Both the position numbers and the translations under genes were made by a program. 64,000 nucleotides of DNA from Membranipora membranacea (Eukaryota; Bryozoa; Gymnolaemata; Cheilostomatida; Membraniporidae): the NCBI GenBank assembly GCA_914767715.1, contig OU612067.1, positions 4,650,001-4,714,000 on the forward strand. Direction: 5' to 3'. This document shows, one piece after another, positions 26,618 to 37,699 of this stretch (position 1 is its first letter; every line of letters begins with the position of its first letter). The notes below the pieces were generated by a model. That model was not told the DNA's origin and ran no database searches. It worked only from the letters and a program-made list of their open reading frames with translations.

Positions 26618-26696
26618 ATGATAATTTTATGTTGGTGTAACGAGGCAACAACAGTCAAGCAGTTGTTGCCTCGTTACACCTACATAAAATTATCAT
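26618..26696. repeat. Near-perfect hairpin, 35-bp arms
   Basis: The left arm 26618-26652 and right arm 26662-26696 are reverse complements with one mismatch, around a 9-base loop. The arm begins atgataattttatg and ends gaggcaacaac. It may be a miniature foldback element or an end-to-end remnant of one. It lies in the intron of receptor copy 2. Confidence 0.9.
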
Positions 26697-27295
26697 CCAA
26701 TTAGAAATGATCTGACCAATAGTTAACCAATCGTCATTCTTCTTCTCCAACTAGTCGATGCAAAGCTTATTATTATGGCAGACAGAAATGTATCATAATG
26801 TTTTGTTTTGAAGAAGTAAGTAGGACAGCTGTGGGCTGTGGTCAGGTTTGTGCAGTGTGGTGGGAGGGCATTAGCATGTAACACATAGTGTGCACATTTC
26901 TTGATCATAATATTGCCTGGGCGGCTAGATATTGTGGTTAAATGACAGTGGGCTTGCTGGTGTGATATGGCTATAATCTGTGTTCGGTTTCCTAAATTAA
27001 TCCAGGCCTGTTCACCAACAAGCCACGTGGTTACAATACGCGACCTTACAGTAGTAAAGATTTTCCCTCACGGACAAATTATACATGTCAATATTGTAAT
27101 CCATTTATTTTTTAATCTAGACCCAATGCGCACCGATGACCTTGACTGCGAATCTGCTACAACGCCTGTCTATGATAACATTGACAAGACTGATGTATAT
27201 GCAGACTACAGCGTCATCAATGAAAATGACATGCTTAGTAGTACTTCTCAACAAATAAGGAGCATACAGCAATCTCATACATCCCACCTTGCGAG

Positions 27296-27703
27296 ATGGC
27301 ACCAAGATGCCCCTCGCCAGGTTTATCGGGGACATGTTTACATGAAATGGAGAAAAGAGGGATGCATTTCCAAGAGACCATAGTAGAGGTGCCAGGCAAT
27401 TTAGAGGATATTTCTATAAGACATATAGTACCACTTGCTCCACCGTTACCTTGTGCAGGGCCATCAATATCCAAACCTAATGACCTCACTAGAAACAGCA
27501 CCTCTGAAGAAAGTGTTGTAGCTTTAAGAAAAACTGAACACATTGAAGCTGAGAACAAACCAGATGCATTGTCATTAGATGAGACAACAACAAATACGGG
27601 CGCAAGTCAGACTGAGGCTAACAATTCATATTCTACCTCAGATATCTCCTCGAATAACTGTACCACTCAGATAAACAATGATAATTGTGATCCGATACGA
27701 TAG
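27296..27703 (+). other. Out-of-frame continuation of the copy 2 receptor tail
   Basis: This frame is open for 135 codons and encodes APRCPSPG, GTCLHEMEKRGMHF and VPLAPPLPCAGPS, clearly homologous to the in-frame tail of copy 1. A Ser/Thr/Asn/Glu-rich extension follows. After the stop, a further frame change leads into E-D-A-L-S-V, the C-terminus that copy 3 also has. The coding signature has therefore survived although at least two indels separate it from the ITAM frame. Confidence 0.7.
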
Positions 27704-27999
27704 ATTATGAGGATGCATTAAGTGTTTACCACGTATATACACTTGATTAATTTTGACTTCTTGCGTTTCCCTATTATTTCAGGATTTTCGATGACAAATA
27801 ATTAAGTAATACGTATTGTTTCAACTTGAGCGTCATTAAGCTTCTTCTTGTGGTTTGAGAATAGGATGAAAGTCTTACCGATATTCTATATATCATAAGA
27901 GCATCAGCGAAGGGACCAATAGCATTTCCACTCTGTTTCCTCATTCTGCATAATCGTAATCAATCAAAGTCACAAAATACCTTTATACTCACATACAAA

Positions 28000-29200
28000 G
28001 AATCATCTTAATCCTGTACCTATCATGGCGAATCCTTTTGATAACAAAGAAGAGCAATAAAGGCAGGCGTCTTAGTTCAATTTTCTCCGCTCTATCCTGT
28101 TTGGGAAGCGGGTGCCTGCCAAAGACTTTACTCTGTATTATCCTGTCCTGAGCATCCTCCTCACTGAGGTGTCCCGGTTGTCAAGAAGTAAATGAGGCAA
28201 TGCAATGAGCATAATACAATAGCATTTTCTGTTGGCTTCCAAACCATGAAGTGATAACTGATTACAGCAGCAAATTTTAACTCCCATTTTGATTATAGGA
28301 AAACCATTTCATACTGTACAACATCTTGCAATCATATCAGTTATTTCTTTTTTTTAATCAAATGCGCCATGTGCATTGTTCTGACTGTATCTATTTTATA
28401 TTTTCCTAAAAATTTATGTTATTACCCTATAATTATTCTCTGTTATGTCATTTAGCACAATGATCAGAACACTTTTATTCCTTGCAAAAAAAATTCTATG
28501 TTTAAAAGGTTGCTCTCGTGTTAAGGCTACTATGGAATTCCCACCTGCCTCTATGAGAGCAGTTCTAAGAAAATAGATTACCTCAACAGATATCAAACGT
28601 TCTAGTGTCATCATAGACAGGGTAGAAGGAGGTGGTGCTGTGGGAGGTTGCGCAACCGCGGGAACTTACCGAGCAACGAAAAATCCAAGTTGGCTCTAAT
28701 GATAATAACAATAATAAAAAAATAAGTTGAGAAAAGTTGTTGATTTTATTGGGATTCCTTCCATTTAATAAACATACAGGTAAAATAAGCTTAATGCGTA
28801 AGGCTACAAATTACCATTCGCTAGAATTGCTAGAACATGGATTAGAAGTCACCTTATTCAGCCGTGTGACAGCAATTCAAGCCGATATAATTTCAAAACC
28901 CAATAGTGCCTTTAATAACAATGTTTTCGATAATGCTCCAAATAAATTAAGACAAGTGATAGAAAAAAAGGGAAAGAAAGCAGTGACCAGAGAAAGGGGA
29001 GATGTGAGATCATAGCACTTTATTATATTGGTGGTGATCTAGCATAGAATTATCTGTTTTGTTTTTTTTTAGATAAAAATAGTTTTACTACCCAGGCTTT
29101 TTGTATCACGAGATGCCGTTGATAAGGTAACAGAAAACATTAGTGAACCGGCCTTCACAGCACTGCCTTATTTTACAGCCATAACAAATCGGACTGTAAT
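28000..29200. other. 3' flank of the duplicated receptor unit, then no gene
   Basis: Homology between the two neighbouring receptor copies continues past the coding tails: 27780-28275 matches 22285-22820, including the words gttggcttccaaacc and gataactgattacag. Beyond that I see no coding region with recognisable content. Confidence 0.5.
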
Positions 29201-29213
29201 GTTGTTACCTTAC

Positions 29214-29441
29214 CGCCAGAGAGTAAGAGTTAAGATTACCAACAGATTTGTTTATCATCTTCAATGTTACGTCAATCGCTTCTCCAGGTACAACTATAAC
29301 TGTAACAGCAACTACACCACTGAGAGCAATAGCTGACAAGACGTAGCAGGTGATCTCATATCCATAGACAGAGAACAGGTAGTTAGTGAGAGGGGAGAAG
29401 ATGATGATACCAGCCCCTGTCCCAGCTGAGGCGTTACTCAT
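29214..29441 (-). pseudogene. Single exon of an SLC16-type (monocarboxylate transporter-like) gene
   Basis: Encodes AGTGAGIIIFSPLTNYLF, VYGYEITCYVLSAI and a hydrophobic stretch. It is homologous to 32040-32190 on the other strand (SPITNYLFSVYGYQVTCYIL). This is the TM4-TM6 region of MCT-like major facilitators. A good donor (gtaagg) follows at 29213. No other exon of this copy is identified on this strand, so it is an isolated inverted duplicate or fragment. Confidence 0.6.
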
Positions 29442-30379
29442 AGCTATACTGCTCTTTTTTTTTAAACAGCAGTCTCACAAGAAAAATACCAACTTTTCAA
29501 AAAAACCAACTCCCATACCTGCAAGAAAGAATTTCGGATGGTGAAAAGAAGAATCATCTGTCATTATTGTTCATTCAATAACACAACTTGGGGTTTTAAA
29601 CTCCTCATCAGAACTAGGTATAAATCTATTGCTGGTGATAGTTGGAAGCGACGCACTGAAACCCTGTTACTAAGTTTAACTGGTTTACTGATTTACTAAT
29701 TTTCCTAAATATACCTTATTCATGATTCAGGATATAAACCAGAAACTATTAATGGCCATTAATTATCTACACTCTCTGTGTTGTCTTCATTGATGCAACT
29801 TGGTAATCAGAAGTTATCTACTTCTGTTTAGAGAGATGATTACTTTCTGAACAATTTCTAACATGATCCAACTTTTTACCCACAAGTGTCATGGATTTTT
29901 CAGTTATATAATAATGGGTAACTTTTGCAGACTTTATATTGGTTTGACCTTCCGGTAGTCCTCAACATCTCCCACAATAAATCATCAACAGGGTTTTAAT
30001 AGAGGTTAATAATATGGCCTCTCCTGGCTCAAGCGATGAGAATTTTTCCTCTCGTGATCCAAGTCCAGTGCCTTGAGGTAGGGAATGAATAATGAAGTAG
30101 GAAACTTGGTCTGTTTATTAGTATTTATCCAGTAGAGAGTTTGTTCTTGTTCTCAGAGATATCTTCAAGTAAGGCAACACACTTGTGTCACAAACTGTTG
30201 CAAATAAAAATTCGCGCTTATAACAGCCAACCATAATAAGTGAGATTAAATTGAAATTAAATAAAAACCTTTTTTATGATCAATTACTCCAGTGAAGGAG
30301 ATTAAGTATCTGGATATGCTTGAACCAAGGAGTTGATATGCTTGAACTCCTTGCTTGAACCCCTTTTAACTGTTCAATT

Positions 30380-30600
30380 TCATCTGCATGATTTATTATC
30401 CATCCATGTAGTGAATAGTTCTGTCTTGCTTTTTGAGATAGTTTTTTTGCCTCATTTTCATGTAGAGCTCCACTCTAATTTTTCTTTTCTATTTATTTCT
30501 ATATTGTAACACATATTTTTCAATTATTTTCACTCCAGGGCATCAAAATTTTTGTTATATTCGGAGGAAAAAAATAAAGCCTATCCTATCCTTTCTTGTT
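30380..30600 (+). mobile_element. Possible LINE 3' tail
   Basis: It ends with ggaggaaaaaaataaagc followed by short tatcc repeats. The same ending, then a cat-repeat, occurs at 8005-8050. A shared terminal motif plus a microsatellite tail is typical of L2/CR1-type 3' ends. No coding part is visible. Confidence 0.35.
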
Positions 30601-31439
30601 AACCAAGATTGTAAAAAGATACATGGCCTTAACACCTCAATCAAACCAGACAGCCCATCAGATATCGTTTTGTGAACAGTTTACGTTATTCGGCATTGGG
30701 CATCATGAACGTTGAACGTCTGACGATGTAGTGGAAATCCTATCTTACTCAAAAAATTGTGGAACACTTTTGCTCATAATCGTGAGAAGACAATCTTGTC
30801 TGGCCTCACCTCACCACTAATTATACTTTAAACCGATTCAATGAAGTCCGTAATGAGAAATCTGTAACCAATTATAGAAGTGGATGCATTCTGTTTAAAC
30901 ATTTCTCTTGGCAGAATTGTCCAACAATTTAGCTTATATATAATCTTTACTATGGAGAGACCGTCAAAGGCAGATACTGCCTCTTTGATTAATGTCAATT
31001 ATTTGTCAAAAGGGCCACAAAAGTATTACGCTTTGAATATCATTCAAGCATTCTGAAAATGCGAACAAAATTTGTCAGTTTGTCCCACTTTGTCCGAGTT
31101 TGGTACATCGGAGTGCCCAATTGTTTTTAGGCCTTGTTGAGCATTTTGTTACATCAGGGTCAGGGAAACAGGAAATAAAGTGCAAAATTCTGTAGCATTC
31201 CCCGACACTAACTCAGGGGCAGATAAAGTTCAAAGGCTTCATGACCTAGGCTCAAGGTGATCATTTACGTCAGTACGCTCTTAGGCCTTCTGTATTTATA
31301 CTAGCAGCACACCACTTGTCATTTTTAAATGGGCACCTAATGAGGCAGCATTTCAAATATGTTACTAAAATAATGATAAATATTATATTTACATTTTGAT
31401 ATACTTAGTGCATTAACTATAGGCCTTATGTGTTGTAGG

Positions 31440-33487
31440 TCCTCTTGTCATCTTATCTTCCTCTTCGAGGTTGCTGGAGCTAGAATAACTACAATAATCG
31501 GTTCTCTTCTGATTTTCCTCGGAACACTTCTCAGCGCCTTTGCACCAAATGTTTACTTTCTTTATTCGACATTTGGATTAATTGTTGGTAAGTATGCCGG
31601 GTGGTTGAATCTGTTAGGGCGACTTCCAATAGATCCATGTATGGAAAAGTATGGATAAGGATTTAGAAAGTTATTTCACTTCTTAGAAGAGATAGATAAA
31701 TTCTGAATATTAAACTGCATCGAGGTAGTCTATGCTGTAAAGAATTTCTTGAACCAATCAAATAAGAGTGCTTAAAAAAGATAATTACTCTTAATCTTGA
31801 GACTTTTAGATTAAGTTTGAGAGACAAGACTTTTTTATTATTTATATATTTATTATATTATTTATTAATTTTTTTTATTCAAAGTTGCACAATTTCAGAT
31901 GATTCGTTTTACCAAGTACAAAGAACAATATTTCATTTCGTGAAGGTTTGGGAGTCGGTGTCCTCGACCAAGTCGGTATGTCACTAGTGAACTTGTACTT
32001 TGACAAAAGGAGCGGTATAGCTATGGTATCGCTATAGCTGGATCAGGAGCTGATATTGTTATCTTGTCCCCTATAACCAACTACCTATTCTCTGTGTATG
32101 GATACCAGGTCACCTGCTACATCTTGTCAGCTATTGTTCTGTGTGGTGCGGTTATAGTCACTCCTGAAAAAGCAGTGGGCAAAACATTGAAGCTGAAAAT
32201 CTGCTCTGCAACAACGACTGACGCTATATTATCTAACAATGAAATTTCTCATTGCAAAGATGAATCATCAGACTGCAAAACTGAGGAGGGGTCTCCAGCC
32301 TCTCTAGTGACCTGAAGACCTGAAGGAAAACCAGCGTTGAAAGAACCACTTGTGAAAAAACTCAGAATCAAACTGAAATCTGCTTGTGACTTCAGCTTGT
32401 TTAGGGATTATAAGTTTGTTCTGTTCACTCTATCCCACATTCTTTTCTGTGGCGCTCTTCTTGTGCCCTCAAGTTTTATGCCAGCCAGAGCCGTATCCTA
32501 TGGCATATCAAAGGCAGACTCGAGTCTCCTTGTGTCAGCTATGGGTATCACTAACTTAATCTCTCCTCCTATTTGCGGCCTTTTGATCGACATAGGTCCA
32601 ATAAAGAAAAACAGATTCTACTTGTCTATCTTCTGGCTCGCATTGTCCGGCGCTTTATCACTCTACAGCTTTGGCCCCACACTTGAAGCTCAGATGACCT
32701 TCGCAATTCTCTATGGATTGGCTCAGGGTGCGAACACTTCTTTTATTTGATGCTGCAAACAGGTTCAGCAAAAAAATAAATAGTTTGTTTAGTTTCATGC
32801 AACATACTAATAAAGTGTGAAAAATAAATTATCACAAACACTCATTACCATTCTGTTAGTTTTAAATGTAATATTGAATAGACGGTTTTCTGCACCCATC
32901 GGCTGCCGGCTCAGACTGACGGTCGGGGCGGTTCGCACGATGCGCCCTTCGTCCGCTGAGGGCACACAATACAGTCTTGAAAAGGGCATATTTAGGATAA
33001 AAAAATTGGAATCATTGGAAAGCTTGGGAGACCGGGTTTCCAAATCATTGGGGCTTCAAAGCTAATAAATTTCAATTTTAGTGACAAAATTCATGATAAT
33101 TTTCCAGGAAATTTGATATAAATAGATATAAATGACTATCCAAATACCAAATTTATTTCCCAAGCTATGTCCCTCTGAGTTTTCAATTGAGCAGATTGTG
33201 AATCAAAAGTCATTTTTAACCATTACAAGCGGTTTTCAAGATTAATTTCAAGTTAATCTCAGCTCCTTTTTCCTTTGCTGTATGGGTTAAAGAGTACCAA
33301 GGCTTGAATTAGAGCTGATTATTGCCATTATAAATGATGAGAGTTATTATTTTACTGGTAACTATATATATTTGCATGATAACCCCAATGTTGCGAGATC
33401 TGGTCGGAGTTGACAAACTTATGGCTGCATATGCACTAGCAGGCTTGTTCTTGGTGATTCCAAATCTGGCGGTCCCAGCAGCATCAG
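31440..33487 (+). pseudogene. SLC16-type monocarboxylate transporter-like pseudogene
   Basis: Proton-linked monocarboxylate carriers of the plasma membrane have 12 helices. Parts of most are seen here. 31440-31587 encodes VAGARITTIIGSLL and SAFAPNVYFLYSTFGLIVG (TM2-TM3) with donor gtaagt. 31945-32310 encodes TM4-TM6. 32337-32735 encodes SLFRDYKFVLFTLSHIL and later helices. 33380-33487 encodes MLRDLVGVDKLMAAYALAGL. Defects: a frameshift near 31470, a small duplication and frameshift at 32010-32045, an in-frame TGA in the central loop at about 32312, and no AG acceptor before the 33380 exon. Family assignment is solid; function is very unlikely. Confidence 0.75.
32965..33310. mobile_element. 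Diverged copy of the 63.3-kb foldback element
   Basis: It shares with 63430-63800 an ordered set of words: gggtttccaaatcattgg, gtgacaaaattcatgat, gactatccaa, tttatttccca, ctatgtcc, caagcggttttc. Ends are worn: only agagctga remains of the right terminus. It lies inside the SLC16-like pseudogene's last intron. Confidence 0.65.
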
Positions 33488-33499
33488 GTTATGTTTGTT

Positions 33500-34799
33500 G
33501 TTTGTGATAAGTGTAGATGAGAGATCTAAACTTTGGTGGTGCTAGACAAGCCAATAAAATTAACTTGTGATCATCAATCATAGTAACATTTCAAGTAGAT
33601 TAGAGAAGGAAAGTCCTAAAATAACAAACAGGAATTAACAACCCCGCTTGTGAACTGTTGTAAAATACGCTAAAATGACTGGATTTCAGAGACTTATATT
33701 GCTACACCAAATCTGGTACAGAAATATAGCAGGCAAAAAATCAGGAATGGTTTGATTTTCCTTTGTATTCAAGAGATATTGATTTCGAATCAAGTAGAGA
33801 TGTTTATTCAAAAATTTGGAATATACAAAAGGGATATGTTTGTAGGTAATTCCAATGGCATTTTTCACTCAATGTATATTTCATTTGAAGTTACCTGGGC
33901 AAAATGAATATTGAGTTTACAGTCTGCCTCTGGAAGACTGCATGATAGGCTTTTTTATTATAGGGGAGAGTGGGGGAATATGGACCGCTGGTTTATATGG
34001 ATCAGTTGATATTATTGGCTAAAATATTTTCTGAATTATTTTTCTCTCTTTGTGATTCTAAAAGACTTCAATCTTAGCTGTCTGCATAGTGTTGGAACAT
34101 CCCACTCAATTTTCCTTGACACTGTTAGTATATTCAGGTTTTGACTTTTAAAAGTAGATAATTTGAAGGTGTTAAAATCAGTGATAACATATGTGCCAAT
34201 AGGAGTATGTCATTTTTGCTTAATAACCCTTTAGTCCTCAGTGCGAAGAATATGATAGCTTGAACATGAAAAGACAACTCTCTCAATTTTTCATTTTATT
34301 ATTTTTTTGAGCTGACAGCTTACGAAGTGATATGTCCGTATTCCCCTGTATTCCGTACTCCTTCTCCAACACAAAAGTTTCATATGGGTCAAAATCAATG
34401 CTTATTGCCATCACCAAGGCTTTGGAGAATGCCCCTATCAGAAAAAATATTTCAGTCTCAGTCTCAGTATGTATTCACAAAGTTTGAAATCTTGTTTTCT
34501 CAGGTAAAAGTGCATTTTTGTCAAAAGTTTTATTAGTTTAGACTAAGATAATTCAAAATCGCCAACTGGCACGTCATCTTTGTTTATCTATACTTGTCAG
34601 CACTGGGATGATTGAGGGCACTAGGGCAATCACATTTGTCCACCTTGGACAACAATTGACACATCTCACTTTGTATGTATGTATGTATATATTTGTATCA
34701 ATTCTCATGATAAAATCAATGTTTCTCTTGTGCTCTGTGAATAAAAATAAAGTTTTTAAAAATTATAATAAAACATTGACTAGATTTATAATAAATGAA
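33500..34799. other. Non-coding stretch, LINE 3' UTR at its right end
   Basis: 34640-34799 is the 3' flank of the minus-strand LINE and includes a tgta/tatg microsatellite at about 34675-34690. The remainder is AT-rich without supported features. Confidence 0.4.
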
Positions 34800-37583
34800 T
34801 CAAGCTATTCGATTGAGCAGTTTTACACATAATGAGCGAAAACAGTGTTTACGGCAGTTTACACGGTAGGCTGGCACTCTGTATCTACCAGATGGGAGTT
34901 GTTCTAGCGTTATGACAGTGTCTTTGCCCGAAGCGAACATTCTCAGGCATTTAGTTTTGAGGAACTTATCGAATATATCGTCTATGGTTGTAACTTCAAG
35001 CCTGCCTTTGCTTAGTCTACGTGCTGTGTTGATGAGGTGATTGTACTGGTTCTTAATATCAGATGAGAGGTGTCCGTATATAATACATAGGTGATATTGT
35101 AGGACGCTTTCGAGAAATGAGGTGTATGCCAGCTTAATGGTAGTTGTCTTGACATTCATAAAGGCTAGCTGCTTCATGATGAATAGTCGTTTGTTAGCTT
35201 TGCTGATGATGTTTTTGGTGTTCGTATTGAAGTTAAGCTTATGATTGAGTGTGGTGCCAAGATATTTGTATTCATCTACTCGTTCGATGGCGGAGTTGTT
35301 GATCATGATGGGTGGAGGGTCAGGATCATCGCGTAGATTACAGAAAACAAGCTCTTTGGTTTTCTTTGTGTTGATGAGCAGACTGTTTCTTGTGCACCAG
35401 GATTCGATATTATTGATTTCAACTTGCAGTGATGATGGTGATTTTGGCGAGATGAATTCTAATATCACAGTGTCATCGGCGTATTTTATGATGGTGTGAT
35501 CATCGCTTACTGCCATGTCGTCTACGTAAAGTGAGAAGAGGATGGGACTGAGGACACATCCCTGAGGGCATCCAGTTGATGTTATGATGCTGTTAGATAG
35601 AGTATTACCTACTTTCACTCGCTGTGTACGTGATGACAGAAAGTTATATGACCAGGATACGATGTTGGGGTTTACTTTATGAGATGACATCTTTTGGACT
35701 AGGGTGTTACTGTTGATTGTATTAAAAGCACTGCTAAAATCAATGAAAATCGAGCGTACATAATTCTTTGCAGAGCTATCGAGATGATTAGTGATTTTGT
35801 CAAGTAACAACAATAGTGCGTCGTCTGTACTGCTGTTACGTTTATAGGCAAACTGGTTACTATCGGCAATGTGAGCACTGATGTGGGGCGCTACAAGTTT
35901 CTCAAGACACTTAGCGAGGATTGGTGTCAGGGCGATGGGCCTAAAGTCTTTAGGTTCTGTTGCGCCTTTCAGTTTAGGTGAAGGCACTATATTGGCAGCT
36001 TTCCAAATATCGGGCACAGTGGCACTTTGTAGCGAGATATTGAACAAAGTACACATAGGAGCAGCTATACAATCTGCTAGTGTTCTTATCATCCGTGCCG
36101 ATATTCCATCAGGGCCACTACTTTTACCAACGTTTACGTTCCTGAACACATTGTACACATCACTGATAGTAAAAAACTCAACATTAGGATCTACAGAAGG
36201 CAGATCAGGTATTATCACAGGATCAGTCTCATATCTAGCAAAAAAAGTATTCAAGGTATTGACGTTCACAGAGCACTCAGCACGATTATCATTCAATTTA
36301 AGCAGAGATTTCAAATTAGCCCAAGCGGTCTTACTATCTGTTTGGAACTTCACGTCTACTTGATTGGCTAACGTTCGCTTGGCATACCTAATCTCATGCT
36401 GGATGGAAGACTGCAGCTGTTTACGTAGGGGGTCATCATCTGCTTTGAGAGCTGATTGCCGATCTGCTAGTAGTTTTCGTATGGTGTTATTCATCCATGG
36501 CTTGTCTAGATGTTGCTTTACTGTGATGGTTGGGATGTTAAGTTCCACACAGTATTGGAGGTAGTCAGTGATAGATTCAGCTTGTTGGTTCACAGAGGGG
36601 TTTTCGAAGAACACTGACCAGTCGGTGTCGTCTAGACAGCTTTGCAGTTGTAAGATGTTCTCTGCATTCCATACCTGCTTGTTTATCAGTTTAGGTTTAG
36701 TCTTCAAGTCAGTCAGTCGATGATCACTGGGAAGTAGTAGTACAGAGTGGTGATCACTGGAGCCCAACTGTGACATCTGAAATGCCCTGAAGCTGTAAGA
36801 CTTAAGTGCATAACATTTGTCCAATGTTCTACTATTTCTTGTGGTACATGTGACATTTTGCTTGTACCTTCTGAGATTCACACTGGCACTGTTGAAGTCT
36901 CCCAATATGATGATGGCAGAGTTGGGATTTTGTTGTTCAGCTTCTTCTATAGTTTGATGTATCCTAGAGACCACTTCCTTGACCTTAGTACTAGTTGATG
37001 GATCAAATACAGGACAGTAGACCAGAATGAGGAGAACACAGGCTATTTCTCTTGGAAGCCAATATGGCCTCACTTTAACAACCATAGTCTCTAAGTGTGG
37101 GTCGTTGTAGGTCGACACTAGGGTAAATGAATTTGCCCAATTATTGTTTATATAAAGTAATAGTCCGCCTCCACACTTTTTATTGGTATCATTAACGTTC
37201 CGATCATGCCTTACTGGAGCGTATCCAGGTAGACTAATGAAATTGTCTGTATAGGAGTCATCAAGCCAAGTTTCAGTGATGGCTAGACAACAACAGTTTC
37301 TCAGTTGTTTGGAGCTTACCAGTGCCTCTAGTTCATCTAGCTTGTTATATATTCTATTGGCATTGGTGAGGAAGATACTAGGTAGGTTGATCTTGATCTT
37401 TCCCTGGTATTTACTGTCTTTAAACCTCTGTCTGACTCCACTCCTTTTGCCACGGATTTTACTACGTAGCAATGATGGCTCAACTCTCTTTACCTCCTGC
37501 CTTATATTGTCCTTCCAGATGGTTTTCTGAAGGGGTTTGGAGTTCTTATTGATAAGTAGAAGCTGTTTCCTATCAATGGTGGC
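34800..37583 (-). mobile_element. Non-LTR retrotransposon, L2/CR1-like: endonuclease-reverse transcriptase frame
   Basis: A single frame of about 927 codons is open from just after a TGA (37584-37586) to TAA at 34800-34802. N-terminal part: apurinic-type endonuclease with AITETWLDD, IILGDFNSA (36902 region) and GSSDHHSVLL. Central part: reverse transcriptase with FRPIALTPILAKCLEKLV, FAYKRNSSTDDALL, FIDFSSAFNTI, STGCPQGCVLSPILFSLYV and YADD at 35483-35472. C-terminal part: KKTKELVF, EYKYLGTTLNHKLNF and LPSGRYRVPA. No ATG opens the frame (the first residues read ...EPSLLRSK...), so the 5' end is truncated or the start was lost. All catalytic motifs are intact, so the copy is young. Clade placement is by motif recall and could be off by one neighbouring clade. 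Confidence 0.93.
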
Positions 37584-37639
37584 TCAGGTGACTGATATTG
37601 GTGGTCAATCCTGCTAAATTTGCCAGTTTTAGAGAGAGC

Positions 37640-37690
37640 ACTTTAGAAACACGGCCGCCATTTCTTGGCGCCAAATAAATAGCATTGTCG
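37640..37690 (-). promoter_or_regulatory. YY1-like motif upstream of the LINE frame
   Basis: On the minus strand the sequence reads caagaaatggcggccg about 75 bases before the LINE open frame. AAnATGGCGGC is the core recognised by YY1-type zinc-finger proteins and is found at the 5' end of mammalian L1. Whether it belongs to this element is inference. Confidence 0.3.
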
Positions 37691-37699
37691 ACACAGATG

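Larger units (their letters stand above)
23511..27383 (+). pseudogene. ITAM-tailed single-pass membrane protein gene, copy 2, probably disabled
   Basis: Exons: transmembrane 23511-23652, juxtamembrane 23777-23862 and tail from 27121. The first encodes a basic stretch (R-R-I-K) then a helix, PTFAGVFGALSMLIGLLGVI. The second encodes TRRRSLVKKVTRPLPQLP, basic and Pro-rich, possibly SH3-binding. The tail exon encodes Y-D-N-I-x8-Y-S-V-I (Tyr codons at 27171 and 27207), the spacing of an immunoreceptor tyrosine activation motif. Phases agree with copy 3. Three faults are seen. The juxtamembrane donor reads gg where copy 1 has gtaagt. A one-base net deletion at about 27275-27295 moves the tail out of frame, so it ends at TAG 27381-27383 while the ancestral frame stays open to 27703. 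No ectodomain or signal peptide is present upstream. Signalling use is inference; gene versus pseudogene needs RNA. Confidence 0.65.

Noticed and set aside
34800-37583. Retroviral or viral origin of the reverse transcriptase
   Set aside because: Apurinic-type endonuclease plus non-LTR reverse-transcriptase motifs and no LTRs, protease or RNase H/integrase order; it is a LINE.
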